From: Trochalopteron elliotii
Lineage: Eukaryota; Chordata; Aves; Passeriformes; Leiothrichidae
Assembly: GCA_024734555.1 (NCBI GenBank)
Contig: JANPWX010020096.1
Span: 223,237 to 287,236, forward strand
DNA length: 64,000 nt
Direction: 5' to 3'
The first letter of the stretch is position 1. Every line of letters begins with the position of its first letter. A program made the translations under genes and the position numbers. Below are positions 1-13,649 of this stretch, in pieces. The notes below the pieces were generated by a model. That model searched no databases. It was not told the DNA's origin and saw only the letters and a program-made list of their open reading frames with translations.

Positions 1-180
1 TGGGCCGGGGGCAGGCGGGGCAGGGAGGCGCTCCCGGAGCCCCGGAGCGGTGCTGGGGATCGGGGGGGCTCCCCGTGCCCGAGCGAGCTCCGGGCGAGGG
101 GCCGGTACCCGGTGGGGCCAGCAGGCCTGTGCTGTGCCTCCGGGGGGGCAGATTTGGGGCGTATTTCGGGGCTCACGCTC
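1..180 (+). promoter_or_regulatory. LIMD2: CpG-rich island, candidate LIMD2 promoter / first exon
   Basis: The first 180 bases are very GC- and CpG-rich, with G-runs (for example at 6-28 and 64-70), unlike the sequence that follows. LIMD2 lies downstream on this strand and needs a non-coding 5' exon, because its first coding exon starts after a splice acceptor at 7268. This island could hold that exon. The window edge cuts it, and it could equally belong to the neighbouring upstream gene (STRADA in mammals). No TATA box or start codon was assigned. Confidence 0.35.
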
Positions 181-577
181 CCCGTTTGGGCTGTAATTCC
201 CTCTTTGTTGTGTGCTGCAGTACATGCCGGAGGGGGGCTGGACAGATCCATTTTATTAAGCTGATCAGAAAGAGCAGAGATGGAAGAAAAACCTGTTAGA
301 TCCCGACTCCCTTATCCCCCTTGGTTAATGCCTGTCAATTCCCGATGGTGTGTCTCCTACCGCCTCATCCAGCCTGCATTTAAACCTTTCCAGCGACAGG
401 TCTTTCATCACTTCCCTGGGGAGGCTGTTGCATGACTGTGAGATTTAATAACAACACAAATGCCCTGGGCTCTGACATAACCCTTAACAGCCAGGGATCT
501 CCCAGGGCTTCACAAAGGAGAGCAGCTCTGTTTTCATCGAGGGGAGGGGGAGAAAAGGGAACAGAAAGCAAAAAAAA

Positions 578-690
578 AGGAATTATTTATCCACTGCCAC
601 CCAAAATTAGCAGCAGATTCAGGAATCAAGCCCAGGTCTCCCGAGTCCCAGTCTGGTGCTGTAACTACTGTCTTTTGAGCCAGCCTGATC
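578..690 (+). repeat. Ancient amniote SINE/LINE tail remnant
   Basis: The phrase at about 625-665 ('aagcccaggtctcccgagtc' and following) resembles the widespread 'gaacccaggtctccnagtcccagt...taaccact' 3' tail of old amniote retroposons. A diverged relative occurs at about 47690-47800. The family name cannot be fixed by eye. Confidence 0.4.
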
Positions 691-1988
691 TGTCTAATCC
701 CCTTGGATGATTTCAAACAAGCTAAGATACCTTGTGGATCATATTTATGATCAATTTTCTGCTGATTTTTTTTTCATGGTGTGTGTATCAGTTTTGAGAA
801 AACCTGATAATCCAGCCTTGAAAATTGGGCTTTGTCCACCAAAGACGTCGTGTGAGGGCTCTCACAGGGAAGACATCTGGTGCCTCAGCTGAGCTGTTGT
901 GTGTTTATGGCCAGGAGTAGTGCATCTGCAGCATTATTAATGTAGATTACAAAATAATTGCAGGGCAATAGACCAAGCTTAGTCTGAAACAGCCCCAGTG
1001 TTAATGTCCTTTTTAAATGGGAGCCCCGCAAGAAGCAAATTCCCAGGTCCAAGGTGAGGGTCTGTCAGAACCAACCTCTTGGACTTTGCAAAGTGGCTGG
1101 ATGCATCTTCATTCTTATACAGCTCAAAACCAGGTTCCTGACCTTTTTTGGTCAGCAAAAATCCCATAAGACTTCTCATAAGGGAAGGGAATTCCTCTTC
1201 TGCTTTCCTTCAGTGGAAACTCCTGTGAGTCCTCAACTACCCCTCTGGTCCTGGAGGGTGATGGAGTTTTTCTTTTCCTTTTCTCCCACCCTCAGCTCTT
1301 GCAGGGTTTTGCCAGGCAGCTGCCTTGTCCCCCCAAGATATATTTGCTTTCCCCTCCCAGTTAAGTAATTTTTATCTGCCATCTGGGGGTGTTGCAGTGT
1401 TTACCTTGCTCTTAGCAAAAGCCCTGGCATGGAAAACATTAAATCTGGACAAAAGGATTATTGCAATATCAATGTTAAGCACACTTTAGACATATTTCTC
1501 ACTCCTTTGGTGTGCCATAACCCTCTCCATATGTCCAGCTTGGGGTTTTCAGTGACAAATGCCTCCGCTTGCTCTGATGTGCCCCTCCAGGGATTACTTT
1601 TCCCAGCACACTCATTGCTCCACTGCAATCTTGTGGATTTCAGAGAGCCAGATCCTATGCTGGGCTCTATGGCACCTTGGATCCTAAAAAGGAGGATAGA
1701 AGTGAAGGCTGAAAATAGCCAGGGCAGCTCAAAAAAATGATATTTGGAGAGATTTAACTACCAGTATGATCTTGGTCATGTTTTCTCCTCATACAATCTG
1801 CATTTGGACAGCAAACAGCAGCTTTTGTAGGGGTTGTATGGAGGCAGGGACCATGGAAAGGGGTTGTGCTGTGTTTTGGAGTGCCTGGAACTAGACTCAC
1901 TCCTGCTCTTGCTGCATCTGCAGGTGATAAAACAGCAAAAACTTTTTGTGGGGTTTCTCAGGGTTCAAGAGATGGGCTCACCCCACGG

Positions 1989-2138
1989 AATCAGAGAATC
2001 CTTCAGGCTGGAAAAATTCTCTAAGATCATAGTGTCCAACCATTCCCCCAGCACTGCCAAGGCCACCACTAAAACATGTCCCCAAGGCCTTTAAACCCCT
2101 CCAGGGATGGGGACTCCACCATAGGAAATGCCAGTCCA
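1989..2138 (+). repeat. CR1 LINE 3' fragment
   Basis: Starts with 'aatcagagaatcc', followed by a diverged 'ttcaggctggaaaaattctc' and, near 2100, 'ccagggatggggactccacc', in CR1 consensus order. It is a 5'-truncated, decayed avian CR1 copy. Confidence 0.7.
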
Positions 2139-4379
2139 GAGTCTGGTGAGTAACAGGTGATATTCCATAAGAGGAAATCAGCCAAGGTTGCACTGAGAGG
2201 TTGTGTTAGAGGAAGGAGGAAATTACAGGCAGTTACAGGTCCATTAATTGGAGTATGAGGAAAGGTTGGTTTCTAGAACAGATTCTGGAAGAGTAATCAA
2301 AGACGTGCTGTGGGGAAGCAGAATAAAATGCGAGGTGGTTTTAACACAGATTGTGTCACACTGGCTCAATGTCTTCCTTGGATATGATAAATGACTTCTG
2401 AAACAACAGGGCCTTGTGATAGATCCCCAGGAAAATGATTATTTTAGGTGGAGACAGGAAAAAGGACAGGGAAAAGAAAGCAAAATGAAAGGAAGACACT
2501 TGGATTCTTCTACAAGGAGGGATGTAAGGACACATCAGACTGGAGGTTTTCAGGGGTGCTGGAATTTTGTATCAGAATACCAAGGTCTGAGAACTCCCAG
2601 GTGTGGAGCTGCCAGACCAGCTCACCTGCTTGCATCAGGCCACCACGATGGCTGTGACAACAGAGCACCCCCCTATGAGAACAGGTTAAAGGGAATCTGC
2701 TTCTCCTGAATGTGGTTACTCTTTATGGATCCCACTGAGAGGCAAATATATGATGGGAGAAGAACTAATGTCTAATGGTAAATGGATGTAGATTTGTGTA
2801 GGAAACCAGGAGGTGATTCCAGGTGGAGCATGGTTTATGGAAGAGGATAGGGAAGAGCTGACAAGGGGAGGGAAGGAGCATGAGCTGCTGTTTCCCTATT
2901 GTGCTTGTTTGCACCAGGTTTATATTGCACCTCATTAGCCCGTCCTGCAGGTCTTCCAAGGTTTCTCCCAGGGAAGCACTTTTGTCTAATGTCCAGCCCG
3001 AACCTCTCAACCTGCAATTTTTGTCTGGCACTACGGAGAATTTGTCTCTGCTTGGAAAAGTCTCTTCTCATCCTCCTGGCAGGATTTCTGCTGTGCTTCT
3101 CTGCTCTATCTGAACTCCAGCAAGATCTCAGGAGATCCCAGGGAACAGAGATTCCCTTCAGAACATGGTTTTTAATGGACACCATTAAACACAGCCACAA
3201 TCCCAGGAATGGGCTGCCTGTTTCTGCTTCTGGAAAGCAGGTGAATGCCAGTAGCATCCTTCTGGCCCATGGGCCCCCCCCGAGGCAGGGGCAGGGACCA
3301 GCCCAGTTCCCCAGGCCTGGTGCTTCCAGAGCACCTCCTCCTCAGGGGAGGCAGGGATGAAAGTGGGAGAGGGGAGTGGGTGGGCAGGGGCTTCCCTCAG
3401 GCTGCCCCTCACTCCTGTGGGTCCCCCATTGTTGCCCTGACAAAGGGAGCCCTGTTCCTCCCCACAACTATTCCTTGTCAGCATCCCTCAGCATTTCGGC
3501 TGCAGATTTCCTGCCCACTGGCAGCCTTTCAAGAGGCAAACGTGGATGGAAAGGGGATTAGTGGAGCAGGCTGCTGGAAGGTGGCTCCTGGCTGTGGGTC
3601 AGGCAGGGTCAGGCCCACTCCCCAGGAATCTCACCAGCAGGGTAGGGGAGTCCCCAGAAATGTCTGGATTCTCCTCCACCCTGTGCCAAGCCAGCAGGGA
3701 CCTGCCCTGGGTCCTCAGGACCAGTGAGGTCAAGTGGCTGGCTCAAAGCCATACAAGAGCCAAGACCTGGAGCTGAATTAAGGGATTCCATGCCTAAAGT
3801 AGGAACTGTGGCCACTGGGTTCTCTCCATCATCCCTTCCCTGGCACTGCTGTGCCTGGCTCTGGACTGGCCTGTTGGATGCTGGTTTTGCACCACACTTT
3901 GTTTCATGGGGTGGGTCAGCTGTGAGACCCCAAGACTGCAGAAACAGCCTTGGGAGCTGGGTGATTCCCAGGCTCAGGAGACAGGCTCCTGTTCACCTCC
4001 CCACAGCGGCCAGCTGAGAGGGATGGTGGCCATGGAGCTGGAGGGTCAGCACTGTCCTGTGTGTGGGTTTCACTGATCCTGCAGGGGATCCTGGGGACAT
4101 CCATCCCCACAGCCACCAGCTCAGCCCATGATTTCCTTGGGGAAAGGCCTGACAGCCTCTATGAGGTGTCTCCCCTGCCCTGGCCGTGCTCTGGGGATGC
4201 TCCGTGTCCTCTGGGGATGGAGGAGGAAGGGGGCCCGGATCCCCCACACTGTGCTTTGCCTTTGGGAAAGCCTCCTGCGATGGAGCAATGATCCCTGCAG
4301 TAAACAAACCCTTCCCGGGGCTGCTGATGGGAACCATATGGCAGAGAGGGGCCTCTGGCCCTCCGCAGTCTCGCTCCTG

Positions 4380-4510
4380 CTTCCCTGAGCCAGAATCCCA
4401 CCGGCCCCCGGGGAGCCCCTCGGCCGACACCGGGCTGGGAACGGGCCGGCACCGGGCCGGGGCCGCTGGGAACGGGCCCGGGCCGGGCCGGCACCGGGGA
4501 CAGCCCTGGT
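4380..4510. promoter_or_regulatory. CpG-rich GC minisatellite-like patch, possible internal promoter
   Basis: Dense CpG dinucleotides and repeated words: 'gctgggaacgggcc' occurs twice (from 4434 and from 4465) and 'gggccggcaccggg' twice. The patch stands out from its surroundings. It may be an alternative LIMD2 promoter or a short GC-rich tandem repeat. There is no direct transcript evidence. Confidence 0.3.
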
Positions 4511-5550
4511 GGCCCCTCTGGAGACGGGAAGGGGGAAAGGCTCCCTGCACCCGTCCTGGACGCGGGAAATGTGATCCTTCAGAGGCAGGCTGAGACTGGG
4601 GGATTGCCTTGAGGGGCCACCCCAGATGTTCCCTCTCCCTCCATCTGCCCCAGGGTCGGGCAGGAAGGTGAGAGGGGACGCAGGAGGCTGTTAAAGCTCC
4701 GTGGTCGAGCAGCACAGCCTTCCTCCCCTCAGACTCCTCCCCGCTTGGAGCCGTCAGTGGCTACAAGAGGCAGGACCGAGAGAGGCTGGAAGGCAAAGGG
4801 GTTCTCACCTTGTCCTGAGCCAAAAACCTGCAACTGCTGGCACGACCTGGAGAGGAGGACAGCCCTCGCTCCTGCTCTTCCCAGGCTGTGTAAGTGGCTG
4901 AGGGTTTTAGGGACCAGAGGTTTGGATCAGTCAGATGTAGCAGTTATGGTGCCAGTCTCCACTGTGGGGCACGGCCTCGGCTTTCTGGCTTTGTCACACT
5001 GCTCTCCTCAAAGCCAGCGAGCCCCGAGGCTTCCTGAGCTCTTGTGAAGGCTTTGTAAGCTCCGTGTGGCAGCGTGGCCTGGGGCACTGCCCGTGTCACC
5101 ACATTCCCCCTCCCGTGGAGGCTGCTGGTGGCTGCCTTGGGCTCCAGTCCCAACCCGTGCTCCTGGGAAGAGCAAGGACAGCAGCTGAGAGCCTTCAAGA
5201 AACCCTCCTGCAGTTTCTCACTTGTTCTGGTTCCCTTATCGCCTCAGCACACCCTTCCCCTTTGAGATTTCTGCTCTTGCCTCCTGCCCTTCAGCAGGAA
5301 GGAGGTTTAGCAGCTCCTGCTCCTGTGCCTGGAGGGCAGAGGCACCCAGGGGCTCTCGCTGGAAACAAGGGAGAGCTGCCAGAGGGTACGTGCATGGAGG
5401 GCAGGGGGATGTGGAGGAGAAGGGGCTGGGTGGAAAACATCCAGCCATGGGCTGGGATAAGTGGGTGGAATTGAAAGGAAAAGGGTTTGGGGGAATGAGG
5501 AGAAAAGAAACAAATAGTAGGTGGAAGTAATCTCTTATCAGGGAAGCCCT

Positions 5551-5637
5551 GAATGGTTTGGGTTGAAGGGACCTTAGAGATCACCTCGTTCCAACCCCCT
5601 GCAGGGACACCTTCCATTCGACCAGGCTCTGGGGAAG
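5551..5637 (+). repeat. CR1 LINE 3' fragment
   Basis: Begins 'gaatggtttgggttgaaggg', continues through 'ttccaaccccctgcagggac' and ends near 'gaccaggctctgggg'. It is a short CR1 3' end in forward orientation. Confidence 0.8.
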
Positions 5638-7268
5638 GGCAGGAGGGGGGTGATGGAGAGTCTGGAAAAACCGAGGGGAGAAGGTGGCTGGGGTAGGGGA
5701 GGAAGATGAGCTGCGAGGGAAGGGAGGTTGGGGGAGGACAAATGTTTGTAACAAAGGCTGAGGTGAAGGTGAAAGGCGGGTGAAAAGGGGGAGGGTTGTG
5801 CGTCTGTTTGAGGTGTGTGTGCAGCGGGGGCACCAGGTTTTCTGGGTCCCTCATGTTCCCTGCAGGGTCTGTGCCGGGCTGTAGGACCTGACAGAGCCCC
5901 GGAGACATGAAGAGAAGGTTCTGTCCCAGGGAATGGGGCAGGCAGGGGCTGTGGGGCTGCGCCCTGGCCCCCAGCAGATGCGGGGCTCGGCAGCAGCTGC
6001 CTGCGAGCGAGCTCAGAGAGCAGGAAATAACAACCAAACCGCAGAGAAGACGGGAAATGGGTTTGATAGAGCAGGGCTGGGGCTCAGCTGAGTTTGTGAA
6101 ACTTTTGAATCCAGAGTTGTGCAGCCGCAGGGCTGTGAGGAGCACCCCCGGTGCCCAGGCCCTGCTGCCAACTGTGAAAGCAGCCATGAATTTTAGGTGC
6201 TTTGCTGGGTGTAATGCAAGCCTGGCGAAAGCTGGTGGGGCTTTGGCAGCCAAAGAGCCCCCTAAAACTCGGGACGTGTTTGCAAATGTCCCCGTGAGAT
6301 GGGCATTGAGGAGATGCCCCTACCCCAAGCCTTCCACCCTGGCATGGGGATTTCTCAGCATCTAGCCCAGTCCTTGGGCAGCAGGAAGGTCTTTGGGGTG
6401 GAAATTTGAGGCCAAGGGGGTTCAGTAGGACAGGAAAGCAGCCCCAGGCACAAGGACGTGCAGGTTTTCCAGCTTCCAGTTCATCCCCATCATTGCAGAG
6501 CCACCCCTTCACCCTCCTTTTTGCTGCTCTGCTCCTCCCTTGGCAGTGTTCACTCAACCCTGCAGCTCTGTCCTGTGTATTCAAACCAGGGCTCATCTTT
6601 CACGGGTGCTTTGAAGGTAAAGTGTGGTGGGGAAAACCCCCTGAGGAGCTGTCAGTGCCTTTTTAGCTCGTTTTTTTACCAAAAGGGGTGATCTGCTGTG
6701 CTGGTGGTTTTCTGTTGTGCTGGTCCCAGCCCTCCCAGGCACTCAGCACATCACACGGGGCCACAGCTCACGGGGCTCAGCCTGAAGGCGACGTGGGCTC
6801 CTTGAGAAGACAAAATCCCCGTCACTTGCTCTGCTGAGCTGTGATCAGCAAGACTTTTCTGGGCTAAAATTAGACCAAAATCACAGCCCTTCCTCCAGCA
6901 ACACCAGTCCTTTAGTGGCTGCATTAGCAAAACACGGGGTGCTGGTTTTGGTGCCTTGGCTTGGGGTCAGCCTTGCTGCCAGTGGTGTGGTCATTGCCTG
7001 GCAGGTGCTTCCATCACATCCATCACATCACCTGCCAGGTGTTCAGAGCCCCAAACTCTCCAACTGCTCTCACAGCCTTCCAGACCTGCCTCTCCTGCCT
7101 GTCGGTCCAGTTCCCTGTGCCTCAATCTCTCCCTCAGGAAGCCCCAGACCAGCAGCCCAGAGGCTGATCTGACCCCATGGAGGAAGCTCTGAGCCACACC
7201 AGCTCCTGCAGAGCTACTGGGTTTGGGTGATGAAACCAGCCTCACTCCTGATGACATTTCCTTTCCAG

Positions 7269-7363
7269 GTGTTGCAAGAGGTCTGTGTTAGACACCTCTG
7301 CAGGGAACATCAACCTACAGAGTTCAAGCTCAGGATTAAACAGAAGGAGAAGGGAAAGGAACC
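7269..7363 (+). other. LIMD2: LIMD2 5' UTR portion of the start-codon exon
   Basis: A pyrimidine-rich acceptor ('cctttccag', ending 7268) opens an exon whose first 95 bases are non-coding and lead into the ATG at 7364. The ATG context is 'gaaccATGt', with A at -3, a good vertebrate initiation context. The acceptor implies at least one further upstream non-coding exon. Confidence 0.65.
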
Positions 7364-10296
<2,933 letters not shown>

Positions 10297-10835
10297 GGGG
10301 GGCCAGCCCCTGCTCCTGGAGCCCAGCAGAGCCAGAGGGGCTGAGCCAGGTGCTAACTGAGCTGATGTACAGCAGGACCTGGGGGAGGGCAGAGGGGGAG
10401 CCCCCCTCTTTGGGAGGGGCTCAGAGGGGTTCTGCAGGCCATGAGGACAGGGGAGAGAGGTGACCAGGGTGCAGCCCCCAGACCTGAAGGGGGCAGGCCC
10501 CTCTCCCCAGTGAGATCAGAGCAGAAACAGTTGCCCCCCACAGGACCCCCAGCCCTGTTGATCCATTTCAGGCCTGTCACCATGGAAAAGGAGATGAGCT
10601 GGGGGCTCATCCAGCTCCCAGCTCTGCCACACCAACCCTGCATTGGATAAGGAGGGTCCTTGGTTTACATCAGCTCAGTTCAGCTGGGATGGTTCAGCCT
10701 TAAGGATGTTGCCCTGCCATGGTTTAAGTGTCTCTTTTTTATATTTGCCTTTGACTGGTACGTTCTGCGCTGGAGCCTCGCGGCAGCTTCACATGCGCTC
10801 CTTTATTTTTGTAATACAAGGTTTCTAAGCCTTCC
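10297..10835 (+). other. LIMD2: LIMD2 3' UTR
   Basis: GC-rich non-coding sequence after the TGA. The likely end follows a variant poly(A) hexamer AATACA at 10813-10818, which has a T/GT-rich element ('cttgtgctgtgtt') shortly downstream. No canonical AATAAA lies between the stop and this site, so the end is approximate. Confidence 0.5.
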
Positions 10836-12630
10836 CTGTCTTGTGCTGTGTTCCCAGGGGCCTGGGGAGGTGGGACAGGTGGTCAGGTCTGCCTCTTACT
10901 GCACAGGTACTGTGGACTGTGCAGGAAGTATTCCTGGATACCTGTGTGTGAGTGAGGCTGGGAGGGAAGGAGGCAGCCCACCTTTCTTTGGGGAGTGCTC
11001 AGAGGGGTCCTGCAGACCATGAGGACTAGGCAGAGGTGACCAGGGTGCAGGCCCCTGATCACAAAGCCCCTGAGCAGCCCTGCTGAGGGTTTGTGATGTT
11101 GCAGGCTTGGGGGCCCCTTCCCCGGCCCCTTCCTTCTTCAGCAGGCTCAGAAAATGAAAGCAGAGCCCTCAGTTCCGCTTCCTGCCTCTCGCTGGCCTCA
11201 CTTCCCGATTCCCTCAGCTCCCAGGCTGCTGCACAGCAGGATGAGCAGCATTTTCACAATTCCAGGTGATTTTTGGGGGGTAGGGAAGCATGAAACCTCA
11301 GGTTTTTAAGGCTGGGTTTTCAGTTAGAAAGAGAACATTACTTCTCTGGTTTAATGATGTTGTATCTTTCCTTCCCTCCTCCAAATTGAGATTTTATCTA
11401 AAGGCCATTCTCCACCCACCTGGGTCCTGTCCCTGGTCAGGAGAGCAGAGATTGGAGCTGCCCCTCAGGAGGAGCTGTGGCCCCTGGGGAGGTCTGGCCT
11501 CAGTCTCCTCCAGCTGAGCAAGCCAGGAGATCTGGGGACAGAAGGTCTACCTACCTTCAAGGCTCCAAATACTCTCTTCTCCCAGCCCCTGCTCAACCAC
11601 CACACTACAGGTGGGGTTCTTAGAGTGTCCTGTCCAGGGCCAGGAACTGGACTGGATGTTCCCTGTGCGTCCCCTGCAGCTCAGGATATTCTGTGTCTGT
11701 GGGGAAGATTCCAGTTAGGAACACACACTGTATTTATGGAAAGCAGAATTACTATGGAGCAGAATTACCTTTTGAGAGGGGTGACCAGGAGGGGAGTCCA
11801 GGAGAAAACTGACCATCAGAAAAAGCCAAGATGTGAATTGCAAGCAAACTGAACACACTGAGAGGAAAGGAGAAGAAAAGCATCAGCTCAAAATGAAGGT
11901 AACAGAGAGTTCCCAAGTTCCTGCTTGGATCTGTGGGTTCTAACACACAAAGCAGTCAGGAAGCAGTGGGGTTTGCTCTGGTTCCATGAGACGTTTTTGT
12001 TCTGAGACAACTGCACTTGATGGTTCTCATCTGTGCTGGCACAGCCCCAAGAGCCACACACGTGCTTGGTTCATGTGCAGGGTTTGTATTGTGTCAGCTG
12101 GACAACCCCCCTCTTCTGATCTGTTCACATTTTACACTGACTAACATTTCAGTGTTTCAGGGACAGCAGCAACACCCTGGGAAAAGGTGACTGGAGGCTG
12201 GTTGTGGTGAGGGCTGGGGAGGCCAGTTCCTGGAGGGACACAGTGGCACCCAAACACTGATTAAGTGACAGTGACACCAAAGAGAAGCTGCATGAACAGG
12301 AAAAAAATCAGCCTTTCAGCAAAGAGAACAGATGAATTTTATAGTAGCACTATTTCAGTTTGTTCCTAACACAGCAAGCTGTAAAAAAACCAAACCTGAA
12401 TGTATTTGGAGATGTGGTTTCCCATTCTCCTGCCCTCCTCAGGGACAGCAAAGCTTGTTCTGTCCCAAATCACCACTGCAGTCAATGCAAGACAATCCAG
12501 ATTCCTCCACTTCAGCTGGGAAACTCCATTTCTGGTATCTTCCACTTGTCTGAAAAGCAGAGGCTTTCCTTCTCCAGATTTTTTTGCTTTTTAAAAGGAC
12601 AGTCACCAAAACAGGCTTTCATATAAATGA
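10836..12630. other. Intergenic spacer between convergent LIMD2 and MAP3K3
   Basis: No exon recognised. It contains a reverse-oriented CR1 fragment (about 11627-11702). Otherwise it is unique-looking, moderately GC-rich sequence with only short chance frames. Parts may belong to long 3' UTR isoforms of either gene. Confidence 0.5.
11627..11702 (-). repeat. CR1 LINE 3' fragment, reverse orientation
   Basis: 'gtgtcctgtccagggccagg' followed by 'gcagctcaggatattctgtg' is the reverse complement of a CR1 3' end. It parallels the clearer copy at 43160-43236. Confidence 0.6.
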
Positions 12631-12634
12631 TAAT

Positions 12635-12649
12635 TTTATTGTAAATAAA
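12635..12649. terminator. Back-to-back AATAAA signals on both strands
   Basis: TTTATT at 12635-12640 reads AATAAA on the minus strand, and AATAAA occurs on the plus strand at 12644-12649. The minus-strand signal could end a long MAP3K3 transcript (3.9-kb 3' UTR). The plus-strand signal could catch LIMD2 read-through. Confidence 0.3.
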
Positions 12650-13649
12650 ATGATACATTGGCCTGGCTTTGCACTGCAAGCCCCCGGTCGGTAAATAGAG
12701 ACTACTGGGTCAAGGTCTTCTGCACAATCCAGGTTAAAGCCCTTTCTCCCTGCTTTGCATCATTTATGGTGATAACAAAATCCTTTTCTTCCTTTTTGAA
12801 CTGCTCCTGGCACACCTACCTTTTCCCTCCTGGTCAGTCTGTGTTGGTAACTGGTGCCAATGGGTACTCTTTGGAGCAGCTTCAAGTCCTTTGGAATATT
12901 ATTCCAAATTAGGCAAAAAAAACACCCCAAAAAGCCCAGCCAAATTGATGCAACCTAACTGCCACTGGAATGGGCAAAGACGGGATTTTCTGGAGAACAA
13001 GCAAATAACCTGGAATGCACAGAATCGTCACACCAAGATCAAAATGTCACTGCTTTGTTTCCTAACTCCCTCAGGGACAGCCAAATTCCCCCAAGTTCCT
13101 CTCCAATGGGAATCTTGGACATTTTTCTGATTAGTTTTAACCACTTTAGGATACTGGGACTCTGATAAGAAATTCTTTGTCAAAAAGAATATTCTCCATT
13201 TCTGCAGCACCTTCCATCAGGGATCCCAATACTCAATATTCCCTATACATCCCTCCCTGGAAGGAACAGCAGGAAAGCCAGCAGAACATTTGGAATTGAC
13301 ACAATAGCTTATTGTCAGCCTGGCACTCCTCCTCCACTCTCCCCTAAATGAGTTTATTCCCATTTTTTTCCCAGTCTGCCAGGATAAAGAGGCCAGATAA
13401 AATTCAATTCTGAGGTATAATTACATTTCTGTCCACTTGAAACTTTTACTGCCAGGGCTGTTAAAAGCCTGTGGTATTAATGTCAACCCCAAGATATTCA
13501 TTGGAGCAGTAGACTCAGGAATCCAGATCTTCCTTTTCCACAATCAAGAGGGCTGTGAGGAAACAAAGAGGCATTTTGGCTTGGCTCTACTCATTATAAA
13601 CCATCAGCAAATTCTCTGCAAAACCAGCTGCTTTTTTTCCTTTTTAAAT

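Larger units (their letters stand above)
181..7268. other. LIMD2 5' region: probable intron 1, no recognised coding exon
   Basis: About 7 kb with no recognisable protein. It holds an ancient repeat tail (about 578-690), CR1 fragments (1989-2138 and 5551-5637), a second CpG-rich patch (4380-4510) and an 11-bp inverted repeat (6997-7039). Long open frames here, including a 320-codon proline/leucine-rich one on the minus strand at 5291-6253, run through repeat sequence and look like GC-driven chance frames. A non-coding LIMD2 exon could be hidden here. Confidence 0.5.

Noticed and set aside
3993..4715. 240-codon open frame on the minus strand
   Set aside because: Low-complexity Gly/Pro/Arg composition across the CpG-rich repeat patch; no motif and no splice context.
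5291..6253. 320-codon open frame on the minus strand upstream of LIMD2
   Set aside because: Proline/leucine/serine-rich with no recognised domain, in GC-rich DNA, and it runs through a CR1 fragment at 5551-5637. Taken as a chance frame.
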